Positions 1 through 5,893 of a stretch of 5,987 nucleotides of DNA are shown one piece after another. Every line of letters starts with the position of its first letter. Within the stretch, counting starts at the first letter, position 1. Under the pieces are notes generated by a model. It worked only from the letters and a program-made list of their open reading frames with translations, did no database searches and was not told the origin of the DNA. The translations under genes were made by a program, and so were the position numbers. Source of the DNA: Desulfobacterales bacterium (GTDB taxonomy: Bacteria > Desulfobacterota > Desulfobacteria > Desulfobacterales > C00003060); NCBI GenBank assembly GCA_020347085.1, contig CP070769.1, positions 532,207-538,193 of the forward strand, read 5' to 3'.

Positions 1-381
1 AAACAAATCTATACCTCTAATCTCGGGGAACCCAGGAAAGTCATTGGGTTCCATGCCCACAATATTGTATTCAATTCTCTTATTCGCTATCTGTATCCAC
101 TTGTTCTCCGTTTCCTTTATGGCAAGTGTATCCCTCGGAAATGATCTTACAATTTCATAGAGCTTTCTTGAAGGAACAGCCGTTGAGCCACCTTGAACAA
201 CCTCAGCTTCACACTTCGCCTTGTATGCCATTTCAAGATCAGTAGCTCTTATGGAAACCACAGATTCTTCTGCAGAAATCAATACATTTGAGGTAATTGG
301 AATATTGGTTTTCTTGCCTGTAATTCCTTGTACTTTTCCTAGAACATCCAGCACGTTTTCTGTTTTGATCTTGAATTTCAT
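1..381 (-). CDS. dnaN: DNA polymerase III subunit beta (sliding clamp), N-terminal part, cut by the window edge
   Basis: The beta clamp is a ring-shaped homodimer that encircles DNA and tethers the replicative polymerase and repair proteins to it. The visible 127 codons start MKFKIKTENVLDVLGKVQGI and include the family-typical stretches KTNIPITSNVLI (about residues 24-35), ATDLEMAYK (about 49-57) and the end of domain 1 with NIVGMEPNDFPGFPEI (about 106-121). This is essentially the first of the three clamp domains; the other two lie beyond position 1. The ATG at 379-381 is preceded on the minus strand by AAAGGAG (388-394) at a 6-nt gap, which fixes the start. The gene is less GC-rich than the other genes here. 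The usual partner dnaA is not upstream; thiC is instead, across an AT-rich spacer. Identification is by recognition of the N-terminal sequence and is strong. Confidence 0.95.
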   Translation of the reverse strand, partial: MKFKIKTENVLDVLGKVQGITGKKTNIPITSNVLISAEESVVSIRATDLEMAYKAKCEAEVVQGGSTAVPSRKLYEIVRSFPRDTLAIKETENKWIQIANKRIEYNIVGMEPNDFPGFPEIRGIDLF

Positions 382-431
382 TGGCGACTCCTTTGGTTAT
401 TTCCATTATTATTTTTTAAAAACGAATATTC

Positions 432-460
432 ATAATAATAAGTGGTGTGTAATACGTTAA
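432..460 (-). promoter_or_regulatory. Candidate sigma-70 promoter for dnaN (proximal)
   Basis: Read on the minus strand, TTAACG (455-460) and TATTAT (432-437) are separated by exactly 17 bp. The -10 box matches the consensus at 5 of 6 positions and the -35 at 4 of 6. Transcription would start near 425, giving a leader of about 44 nt before the dnaN ATG. In DNA this AT-rich, chance matches are common, so this is a prediction from spacing and position only. Confidence 0.4.
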
Positions 461-495
461 AAAACAACTTAATACTTTGAAACCAAAGGAAAATA

Positions 496-524
496 TTAAT
501 AGACTTATGTTAATAAGTTTGCAA
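496..524 (-). promoter_or_regulatory. Candidate second (distal) dnaN promoter with an inverted repeat in its spacer
   Basis: On the minus strand TTGCAA (519-524) and TATTAA (496-501) are 17 bp apart, each matching the sigma-70 consensus at 4 of 6 positions. The spacer is almost entirely filled by the inverted repeat ACTTAT-gtta-ATAAGT (503-518). That is where a repressor could sit, but no regulator is identified, and AT-rich DNA yields such repeats by chance. Confidence 0.25.
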
Positions 525-558
525 CGGAATTTCCATAAAATCAATGTATAACCGTTTA

Positions 559-623
559 TTGATAAAGTAATGAGTTATCAGAAAAATATCAACACAAATA
601 TCAATAAAAAGGTGGGTTGATAA
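559..623. repeat. Cluster of five TTGATA/TATCAA elements
   Basis: The core TGATA or its complement TATCA occurs at 560-564 (TGATA), 576-580, 587-591, 599-603 (TATCA) and 618-622 (TGATA). The outer two are in TTGATAA context and face the opposite way to the inner three. The inner three start 11 and 12 bp apart, close to one helical turn, so they would lie on the same face of DNA. The cluster directly follows the thiC terminator and precedes the dnaN promoters. The role is unknown; protein binding at an origin or operator is an inference. Confidence 0.4.
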
Positions 624-642
624 GATCGGTTGGGTGTTTAGA

Positions 643-664
643 AAAAACCAGTTATTGGGTTTTT
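643..664 (-). terminator. Weak AT-rich intrinsic terminator after thiC
   Basis: A 7-bp stem, AAAAACC with GGTTTTT, encloses an 8-nt loop and begins about 7 nt past the thiC stop. On the minus strand the 3' arm continues as a T-run (GGTTTTTT), as expected for a terminator. The near-symmetric A and T runs would allow function in both directions. The stem has only two G-C pairs, so it would be weak. Confidence 0.4.
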
Positions 665-671
665 CTGTGAG

Positions 672-1955
672 CTATGAACCAAAGTATTCTCGAACGATCT
701 TTATGGCGCAGAATTCTCCACACATCGTACAGACATCATTTGAACTCGGCTTGCTGCCGGATCGATATTCTCGGGCCTTGGAAGGGTCAATTGAAAGGGA
801 TATTTGTCTCTCCCAGTCCAGGTTTTTCCGCGCCCTTGACATTTCCTTGTCCTTGTCAATGGCATCTTTCCGGCCTCTCGCTATGTCGGCTGCATGTGCT
901 GCTATTCTAGCTGCTATGACACCTTCTCTGACATCTTCTACTGATGGTAATCTGAGGTGTTCCGATGGCGTTACGTAGCAGAGGAAATCTGCTCCAGCCA
1001 TGCCGGCAACCGCCCCGCCAATAGCACATGCGATGTGATCATGGCCTGCAGCAATATCTGTAACCAAGGGGCCGAGGACGTAGAACGGAGCGCCCCCGCA
1101 TAGCTTCTTCTGCAATACCACCTGGGCCTCCACCTGGTCTAGGGGGACGTGTCCCGGACCCTCTATCATAACTTGAACCCCAGCATTCCAAGCTCTCTGG
1201 GCCAACTCTCCTAGGGTAAGAAGCTCTTGGATTTGTGCGCGGTCCGTAGCGTCAGCAAGTGAACCCGGCCTCAGCCCATCACCCAGGCTCAGGGTTATAT
1301 CATGTTCGCTGGCGACAGAAAGAAGGCGATCAAAGCCTTCATAAAACGGGTTTTCCGCTTTGTGGTAGAGCATCCACGTAGCAAGAAAGGCACCGCCCCT
1401 GCTCACAATATCTGTTATTCTCCCTTGGGAGCGTAAGCGCTCAAGGGCAGCCACGGTTACACCCGCGTGGATTGTCATAAAGTCAACCCCCTTACGGGCA
1501 TGCTCTTCAACTGCTGCAAAGATAAGGTCGGGGGTCATGTGAATAATGCCACCCTGGCCCCTAACAGCTTCCACCGCAGCCTGATAGATTGGAACGGTAC
1601 CCACCGGCACGGGCGAGCGCTTCATAATAGCCTCAAGGACGCTCCTAGTGTCCCCGCCCGTGCTCAAATCCATAATCGTATCGGCCTTGGCATCCGTGGC
1701 TGCTTGGAGCTTCGAGAGTTCTTCCTGTAAATCAACCTCGTCTCCCGATGTGCCAATATTGGCATTCACCTTAATCAAAAGCCCCTCTCCGATACCCACG
1801 GGGTTGATATTAAGGTGTGAGTTGTTTAGAGGGATAACAACCGTTCCTTCGGCTACCCTCGTACGGAGAAGCTCGACGTCAACTTTTTCGGTCTCCGCCA
1901 CCTGGTGCATGGCCGGTGTAATGTCGCCCGCCCGCGCGTGCTCCAACTGGGTCAT
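672..1955 (-). CDS. thiC: Phosphomethylpyrimidine synthase ThiC, short form (427 aa)
   Basis: ThiC is a cytoplasmic radical-SAM enzyme that rearranges 5-aminoimidazole ribotide into HMP-phosphate, the pyrimidine precursor of thiamine. The protein is complete and matches the roughly 430-residue form that lacks the N-terminal extension of the E. coli enzyme (about 630 residues). Visible blocks include NANIGTSG (64-71), MDLSTGGD (95-102), SRGGAF (185-190), EGPGHVPLDQ (265-274), LGPLVTDIAAGHDHI (294-308) and YVTPSEHLRLP (327-337). The C-terminal cluster-binding cysteines are C409, C412 and C416 in CTMCGEFC. This is CX2CX3C, one residue shorter in the second gap than the CX2CX4C of the long form. 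The ATG at 1953-1955 follows GAGG at a 7-nt gap. No other thiamine gene is in the window, and no TPP riboswitch is recognisable upstream, so its control is unclear. Confidence 0.97.
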   Translation of the reverse strand: MTQLEHARAGDITPAMHQVAETEKVDVELLRTRVAEGTVVIPLNNSHLNINPVGIGEGLLIKVNANIGTSGDEVDLQEELSKLQAATDAKADTIMDLSTGGDTRSVLEAIMKRSPVPVGTVPIYQAAVEAVRGQGGIIHMTPDLIFAAVEEHARKGVDFMTIHAGVTVAALERLRSQGRITDIVSRGGAFLATWMLYHKAENPFYEGFDRLLSVASEHDITLSLGDGLRPGSLADATDRAQIQELLTLGELAQRAWNAGVQVMIEGPGHVPLDQVEAQVVLQKKLCGGAPFYVLGPLVTDIAAGHDHIACAIGGAVAGMAGADFLCYVTPSEHLRLPSVEDVREGVIAARIAAHAADIARGRKDAIDKDKEMSRARKNLDWERQISLSIDPSKAREYRSGSKPSSNDVCTMCGEFCAIKIVREYFGS

Positions 1956-2023
1956 AATGTCGCCTCGCCCTTGGTGCTAGTATGTTGCTCGTTAAGAGTT
2001 AGTCTGGGATAGGACGCGTTCGT

Positions 2024-2053
2024 GGGTGTGTGGATGTGGCCACACGGATACCC
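2024..2053 (-). promoter_or_regulatory. Bulged hairpin in the thiC leader
   Basis: On the minus strand the leader can form GTGTGG (2040-2045) paired with CCACAC (2028-2033) around a 6-nt loop. This stacks across a 4-nt bulge (ATCC) on GGGT (2050-2053) paired with ACCC (2024-2027), giving ten base pairs in all. No T-run follows, so it is not a standard intrinsic terminator. Further out, CTTGG (2053-2057) could pair with CCAAG (1970-1974) just upstream of the ribosome site, though it shares position 2053 with the hairpin. The structure is seen in the sequence; a regulatory function is inference. Confidence 0.4.
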
Positions 2054-2070
2054 CAAGACCATAGAATTAC

Positions 2071-2099
2071 ATATTAGCAAATTTCTGTGTGGAAAGCAA
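2071..2099 (-). promoter_or_regulatory. Candidate thiC promoter (extended -10 type)
   Basis: On the minus strand TTGCTT (2094-2099) and TAATAT (2071-2076) are 17 bp apart, and a TG one base before the -10 gives an extended -10. The matches are modest: 3 of 6 and 4 of 6. Transcription would start near 2064, leaving a thiC leader of about 108 nt that begins just before the bulged hairpin. Confidence 0.3.
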
Positions 2100-2444
2100 T
2101 TTTAGCGCTACAAATTGAGGCGGACCCGCAGCAAGGGCTTCTTGGCTCCGCGGGGCTCCCAAAAGCGTTGAGATTCATCTTGTTCATTGGAACCAAGAAA
2201 TACCGATGTCTTTTGATCAAAGCTCCTTGTGGGCGGCTAGGTTGAATTAGGGGCACAGGGGGGCGGCCGAGTGCCGTTGCAGGGGAAGCTCGGCACCAAA
2301 AACGGTCGGGTCTGTTGTCTATAAATTAAGCAACAACGGTAAGCAGGGCGAGTCTAACCTAGACGCATTTCTTCTGAGGAACTTTCTTTTTTTGGGGTGC
2401 GCGGGCCTTGTTGCCAGGAGTCCTTGTGCGAATCTGGTACCCCC

Positions 2445-3803
2445 TTAGCGGGATATCTTTGAGAATATCTGCCAGCTTGTAAGGATGTCCAGTGCTGTTC
2501 GAACATGATTATCCTCTGCAACCAGTCGCTTTGCCACATCCAAAGCCTCTTCACCGGGCACCTTGACACCTTTTATCTGCAGGATTTCCTGCTTCATCTC
2601 CTTGGACAAACCCTCTTGAGGTTCAGGTGAAATATGGTTTTCGAGGTCCTTTTCCTTCATATGGGGTCGCTTCCTCGCTTCCCCCTTAATGACCTTTCTT
2701 TGCTCGACCACAACATCCGGGATAATCCCCCGGGCCTGGATAGCATGGCCGTCAGGGGTGTAATACCTTGCTATCGTAAGTTTCAACCCAGAGCCGTCTC
2801 GCAGCGGCTCAACAGTTTGAACCGACCCCTTTCCAAACGACGTCGTGCCCAGCACGACGCAGCGGCCATGATCTTGCAATGCCCCAGCAACGATCTCTGA
2901 TGCGCTCGCGCTGCCGCCATTGATCAGGAGTACGATCGGGTAGGAATGTTTTTCTGTGTCACGATGTGCCATATAGACCTTTGAATGAGGCTTTTGCCTT
3001 CCCTTGATGGAAACGATTTGCCCAGAGTCCAGAAAGATATCTGCCACGTGAATCGCTTGGTCAAGGAGACCCCCCGGGTTATCACGAAGGTCCAGGATCA
3101 ATCCTTTCAAGGGTATCTTGCCCGATTCGAGCTCCTTCAGGGCTGTGTTCACGTCACGAGCAGTCTTTTCCCGGAAGTTTGTAATCCGAACGTACCCGTA
3201 TCCGGGTTTGAGCAGATGAGACCGAACACTCTCCAACGGAATGATGTCCCGCACAATGCTGAAATCGATAGGCTCCGGTACTTCTTTTCGCCTGATCGTG
3301 ATCACCACGGTTGAGCCCTTTTTGCCACGCATCTTTTTGACCGCTTCCCACAACATCATGGCCTTGGTGTCTTCCCCGTCCACCTTGATGATTTGATCTC
3401 CAGCCTCTATTCCTGCTTCGTAAGCTGGCGTTCCCTCGATCGGGGATATGACTGTGACCACGTCGTCTTGCAAGGTGATAACGATGCCGATGCCGCTGAA
3501 CTCACCCTTGGTCTCTATCTGAAGGTCTTTGTATGCATCTGGCAATAGATATGCAGAGTGGGGATCAATAGAGGTTATCATGCCCCGGATGGCGCCCCGG
3601 ATGAGCTCTTTGGAATCCACGGGGACTACGTAGTTTTCTTCTATGATATCAAGGACATCGCTGAACACCTTAAGCTGTTCGTAGGTCTTGTCCGTACCAG
3701 CCAAGAGGTGCTGATGAACCCCGGTGAGCCCAACCCAAAGGACGGGGGAGACAAACAACAGCACGCAAAGGATAGCCTTGTGTCTTCTTATTGCTTCTGT
3801 CAT
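2445..3803 (-). CDS. ctp: C-terminal processing peptidase, S41A family, with PDZ domain (452 aa)
   Basis: This is a periplasmic tail-specific serine protease of the Ctp/Prc/CtpB type, which removes or degrades the C-termini of envelope proteins and cell-wall enzymes. Residues about 9-27 form a hydrophobic signal or anchor segment after a short basic start. A PDZ domain spans about residues 98-172, from GEFSGIGIVI past GTPAYEAGIEAGDQIIKVDG. The S41 core follows, with LILDLRDNPGGLL (235-247). The predicted catalytic Ser300 is in GGSASASEI, and Lys325 is in TSFGKGSVQ, 25 residues later as in known family members. Gln329, four residues after the lysine, fits the Ser-Lys-Gln triad. GGAGG (3808-3812) lies 4 nt before the ATG, a strong ribosome site. 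The length is normal. In many related genomes this gene sits beside cell-division hydrolase activators; none is seen here. Confidence 0.95.
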   Translation of the reverse strand: MTEAIRRHKAILCVLLFVSPVLWVGLTGVHQHLLAGTDKTYEQLKVFSDVLDIIEENYVVPVDSKELIRGAIRGMITSIDPHSAYLLPDAYKDLQIETKGEFSGIGIVITLQDDVVTVISPIEGTPAYEAGIEAGDQIIKVDGEDTKAMMLWEAVKKMRGKKGSTVVITIRRKEVPEPIDFSIVRDIIPLESVRSHLLKPGYGYVRITNFREKTARDVNTALKELESGKIPLKGLILDLRDNPGGLLDQAIHVADIFLDSGQIVSIKGRQKPHSKVYMAHRDTEKHSYPIVLLINGGSASASEIVAGALQDHGRCVVLGTTSFGKGSVQTVEPLRDGSGLKLTIARYYTPDGHAIQARGIIPDVVVEQRKVIKGEARKRPHMKEKDLENHISPEPQEGLSKEMKQEILQIKGVKVPGEEALDVAKRLVAEDNHVRTALDILTSWQIFSKISR

Positions 3804-4207
3804 GGGTCCTCCGTGAGACAGTTACGGCCCGGGACCCCATCTTCTGGCTCCATATGTCAGCAGCAGGGGCCACCCAGGGGCTGCAAGTCGCGTCGTAGCT
3901 GATGGACAGGTGTATGCGCGTTTTATTTTTGAGTCATCCATAACGGGGTGAAGCCCAACAGCAACCAACAACGCTATGTAATCAGCAACGTATTTCATCT
4001 GGAATATACCACACATGTCAAAGATTACAATCCCACACTTCACAAGAACATGGTTTTTTCTGGCTGCTCTCCATAAGCGGATTAACCGGATCGGCCTATA
4101 TCTTTGCAAAGGAACACGGCTTTGGGAATGTCATGCAAAAAGTATTCCTGTGTGCGAGGCGAAACAGGACAAACATGTCTCCGGGGCGACTAAAAGGCTG
4201 GCATCAA
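3804..4207. other. Spacer upstream of ctp without a recognisable gene
   Basis: About 400 bp with short open frames on both strands, none with a clear start signal, known motif or recognised relatives. It holds the ctp ribosome site (3808-3812) and the candidate ctp promoter. It also contains a modest inverted repeat, GCAGC/GCTGC (3860-3864 and 3880-3884), around a G-rich loop in the presumed ctp leader. It may be plain spacer or decayed coding sequence; I cannot decide which. Confidence 0.45.
4003..4030 (-). promoter_or_regulatory. Candidate ctp promoter
   Basis: On the minus strand TTGTAA (4025-4030) and TATATT (4003-4008) are 16 bp apart, with TGG directly before the -10, an extended -10 arrangement. 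The -10 matches 5 of 6 positions and the -35 matches 4 of 6. A perfect TTGACA also lies here (4017-4022 on the minus strand), but its best -10 (TGAAAT, 18 bp on) is poor. Either would give ctp a long leader of roughly 190 nt. Confidence 0.3.
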
Positions 4208-4455
4208 CTAACCTTGAGCAGGGTCCAACGTTTTGGTAACACGTCTTGACAAAGAAAATGCTGAGACGCTTGAAAAACTCCCCCGTTTGCCCAATTTCTG
4301 CGACCCGGCCAGATTCTGCACGAAGTGAAGCATCAGCGCCATCCCCACAATCCCCAACGCATTCAAGCTGTTAAGCCCTTCGCCCACGTTGAACCCGAAC
4401 GAAACCGAGCGTTTTTCCGCGGTCTCAAGGTATGTAATGAGCGAAATGCTTGCTG
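4208..4455 (-). pseudogene. Possible gene remnant: start-less coding-like frame with one hydrophobic segment
   Basis: Directly after the tolC-like stop, in a different frame, the minus strand stays open to a TAG at 4208-4210. It reads VAASISLITYLETAEKRSVS and continues to a hydrophobic stretch, LNALGIVGMALMLHFVQNLAG (about 4309-4371), then a basic QKLGKRG. Third codon positions are mostly G or C down to about 4280 and then become mixed. The antisense frame over the same bases is rich in His, Arg, Pro and Gln, as expected of a shadow of a hydrophobic protein. There is no upstream ATG and no ribosome site; the first ATG is inside the hydrophobic segment. I do not recognise the family. It could be a truncated gene tail or simply chance. 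Confidence 0.3.
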
Positions 4456-5808
4456 CTACGGTTCGGTCACGATCTCGAGCCCCATTGCCCTGTGGAGCGC
4501 CGCCTTTGATATATTGAATACGCTCAAGGCATTGAAATAGTTTGTCTGCGTCTGGGTCAGAAGGGTTTGGGCGTCTAGAACATCCGTCGATGTCGCAACT
4601 TGCTCCTTGTATCTTTCTTCATTCATCCTGAAGTTCTCCTCGGCTTGTTCTACCGCCTTTTGCACCGTCAAGATGGCGTTCTCGGCTGCTTTGACTACAA
4701 GATAGGCCCCCTTAACCTCCTGGCGGATGTTGTCCTCAACTTCTATTCTCTTGAGCCGTGCCTGGGACAAGCGCCTCAATTTTTCCTCAGCACCGTAGCG
4801 CGTTTTTCCCCACTCCCAGAAAGTCCACGAAGCGGTCGCCACGACATCCCATTCCTCATCAAAGAATATACCCTCTCCTCCGTCCAGACTGGGGTCGTCA
4901 CCCCTCTTGTAGTAGTTTGCTCGAAGGTCAATGGATGGGTAGTAATTTGCTTGGATTAATTTGACCTCCCTTCCCGCTGTTTCCACTTCCAGATCGGCAA
5001 TCTGCATCTCGGTCCGCTGTTGCAGGGCCGTTTCCACACAGCCCTCATAAGAGAGGCTGAATGGCTCATAGGTCAGCACATCTTCTACGGTTAGGGGGGC
5101 ATCAACAGGGCGCCTGAGGAGTGTGTTAAAGCGTGACCTTGCCAATTCAACATCGTTTTTTGCTACCACGAGGCCCTGTTTGGCATTGGCTAGCTCCACC
5201 TCAGACTGCAGGAAATCATTCTTTGGTGCCATTCCTACTTCATAAAAGTTCCTGGAGACCTCACGCTGAGCTGTTAACTGGATTACTGCCTGCCGGGCCA
5301 CCTTCTCAAGCTTTTTCTTTTGAAGCAGCTCGAAGTAGGCTTTTTTGACTTCCAATACAAGGTCCTGACGGATTTCATGTTCCGAGAGCCTCGCAATATC
5401 GAGGCCTAAAGCAGAGATGTCATACTGCGTTTTTTTTGAAAATCCGGAAAAGACCGGTTGATCAAGTGAAGCTGTAAATTGATATAAGTCCTGGGGACTC
5501 GTGACAACACCCAAGAAAGGAGTTTTCTCTTCATCTAACCGCGTATACGCATAACTGGCACTCAGCTTGGGCAGAAATTCTGTGAACTGCTTCTTTTTGT
5601 TTGCCTCAGCCGCCGAAACGCCTTCCTTGGCAGAGAGCATCTGCGTGCTATGGGTGAGGGCATGCTCAATACTCGATTCTAAGGTGAAGGTTGGTACCGC
5701 TTCTTGGGCCTGACATGGCCACGGACAGCCGACATACGCCAAAAGAAGAAAACCAAAGGCCGTCCGCACAAAGCGCGCAGGTTTTTTAGGAGTTGCATCG
5801 TGTCGCAT
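4456..5808 (-). CDS. TolC-family outer-membrane efflux protein (450 aa)
   Basis: TolC-type proteins form trimeric outer-membrane channels with long periplasmic tunnels. They serve tripartite efflux pumps or type I secretion together with an inner-membrane pump and an adaptor. The N-terminus is basic, then hydrophobic (about residues 17-29), and ends in PCQAQEA, a plausible signal peptidase I site. Two OEP repeats follow, about residues 35-232 and 250-447. The first contains VGMAPKNDFLQSEVELANAK and the second contains YPSIDL, EERYKEQVATSTDVLDAQTL and ALHRAMG. The long helices are heptad-rich. The ATG at 5806-5808 was chosen because AGGAGG (5819-5824) lies 10 nt before it; an in-frame TTG at 5830-5832 would add eight residues but has no ribosome site. 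No adaptor or pump gene is adjacent on the left; one could lie beyond position 5987. The substrate cannot be told. Confidence 0.93.
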   Translation of the reverse strand: MRHDATPKKPARFVRTAFGFLLLAYVGCPWPCQAQEAVPTFTLESSIEHALTHSTQMLSAKEGVSAAEANKKKQFTEFLPKLSASYAYTRLDEEKTPFLGVVTSPQDLYQFTASLDQPVFSGFSKKTQYDISALGLDIARLSEHEIRQDLVLEVKKAYFELLQKKKLEKVARQAVIQLTAQREVSRNFYEVGMAPKNDFLQSEVELANAKQGLVVAKNDVELARSRFNTLLRRPVDAPLTVEDVLTYEPFSLSYEGCVETALQQRTEMQIADLEVETAGREVKLIQANYYPSIDLRANYYKRGDDPSLDGGEGIFFDEEWDVVATASWTFWEWGKTRYGAEEKLRRLSQARLKRIEVEDNIRQEVKGAYLVVKAAENAILTVQKAVEQAEENFRMNEERYKEQVATSTDVLDAQTLLTQTQTNYFNALSVFNISKAALHRAMGLEIVTEP

Positions 5809-5855
5809 AGGTTGATTGCCTCCTGAATCCAAGTGCGTGGCGTCTCATGTACAGC

Positions 5856-5884
5856 TTAAGATGTCATTTCGGCAACAGTGTCAA
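5856..5884 (-). promoter_or_regulatory. Candidate promoter of the tolC-like gene
   Basis: On the minus strand a perfect TTGACA (5879-5884) is followed after 17 bp by TCTTAA (5856-5861), a weak -10 with 3 of 6 matches. Transcription would start near 5849, about 41 nt before the ATG. The good -35 with a poor -10 suggests either an activated promoter or a chance match. Confidence 0.3.
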
Positions 5885-5893
5885 GTTTGACTG
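5876..5893. promoter_or_regulatory. Inverted repeat over the -35 box of the tolC-like gene (possible operator)
   Basis: GTCAA (5880-5884) and TTGAC (5887-5891) form an inverted repeat with a 2-bp centre, and CAGT (5876-5879) with ACTG (5890-5893) form an overlapping outer pair. The site covers the candidate -35 box, where a dimeric repressor such as those that often control efflux genes would block transcription. No regulator gene is in the window. Confidence 0.3.

Larger units (their letters stand above)
382..671. other. AT-rich spacer between thiC and dnaN; possible origin or regulatory region
   Basis: I see no gene in this stretch of about 290 bp. It is far richer in A+T than the genes around it, especially at 400-610. 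It holds the two candidate dnaN promoters, the inverted repeat at 503-518, five TTGATA/TATCAA-type elements between 559 and 623, and the weak thiC terminator at 643-664. An AT-rich non-coding region beside dnaN recalls a chromosomal origin, but I found no DnaA box matching TTATNCACA with fewer than two mismatches on either strand. The origin reading is therefore only a possibility. Confidence 0.5.
1956..2444. other. Gene-free spacer between ctp and thiC
   Basis: This stretch of about 490 bp contains no gene I can support. The thiC-proximal part (1956-2099) is the candidate promoter and structured leader. Farther right are the palindrome TTTGATCAAA (2212-2221) and two overlapping inverted repeats, GTGCCG/CGGCAC (2271-2276 and 2291-2296) and GCCGAG/CTCGGC (2266-2271 and 2289-2294). 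These compete for the same bases, and no T-run follows on either strand. A minus-strand frame at 2074-2256 has cysteines near its end but no good ribosome site and no recognised relatives, so I do not call it. The ctp terminator was not found. Confidence 0.5.

Noticed and set aside
382..671. Canonical oriC with DnaA boxes
   Set aside because: No TTATNCACA or its complement with fewer than two mismatches was found; AT-richness and dnaN proximity alone do not establish an origin.
2074..2256. 60-codon minus-strand frame with a Cys-rich C-terminal half
   Set aside because: No ribosome site at a suitable distance, no recognised family, and it overlaps the candidate thiC promoter.
2266..2296. Inverted repeats as an intrinsic terminator for ctp
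   Set aside because: The stems compete for the same bases, the loops are long, and no T-run follows on the minus strand; the plus strand is followed by A residues.
3933..4078. Plus-strand open frame reading VIHNGVKPNSNQQRYVISNV and onward
   Set aside because: Short, without a start codon or ribosome site near its beginning, and ends in a stop after about 47 codons; not recognised.
3822..4109. 95-codon minus-strand frame upstream of ctp with a hydrophobic stretch (YIALLVAVGL)
   Set aside because: No start signal, no known motif, and it runs over the candidate ctp promoter; composition does not favour coding.
4015..4239. 74-codon plus-strand frame beginning MSKITIPHFT
   Set aside because: No ribosome site before the ATG and no family resemblance; opposite in direction to all confident genes.
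5698..5734. Lipoprotein signal in the tolC-like protein (AYVGC near residue 28)
   Set aside because: Position -3 is Tyr rather than Leu, and a better signal peptidase I site (CQA-QE) follows.
5809..5832. Upstream TTG start for the tolC-like gene (eight extra residues)
   Set aside because: AGGAGG lies between the TTG and the ATG, so ribosomes would be placed at the ATG; the TTG has no ribosome site of its own.
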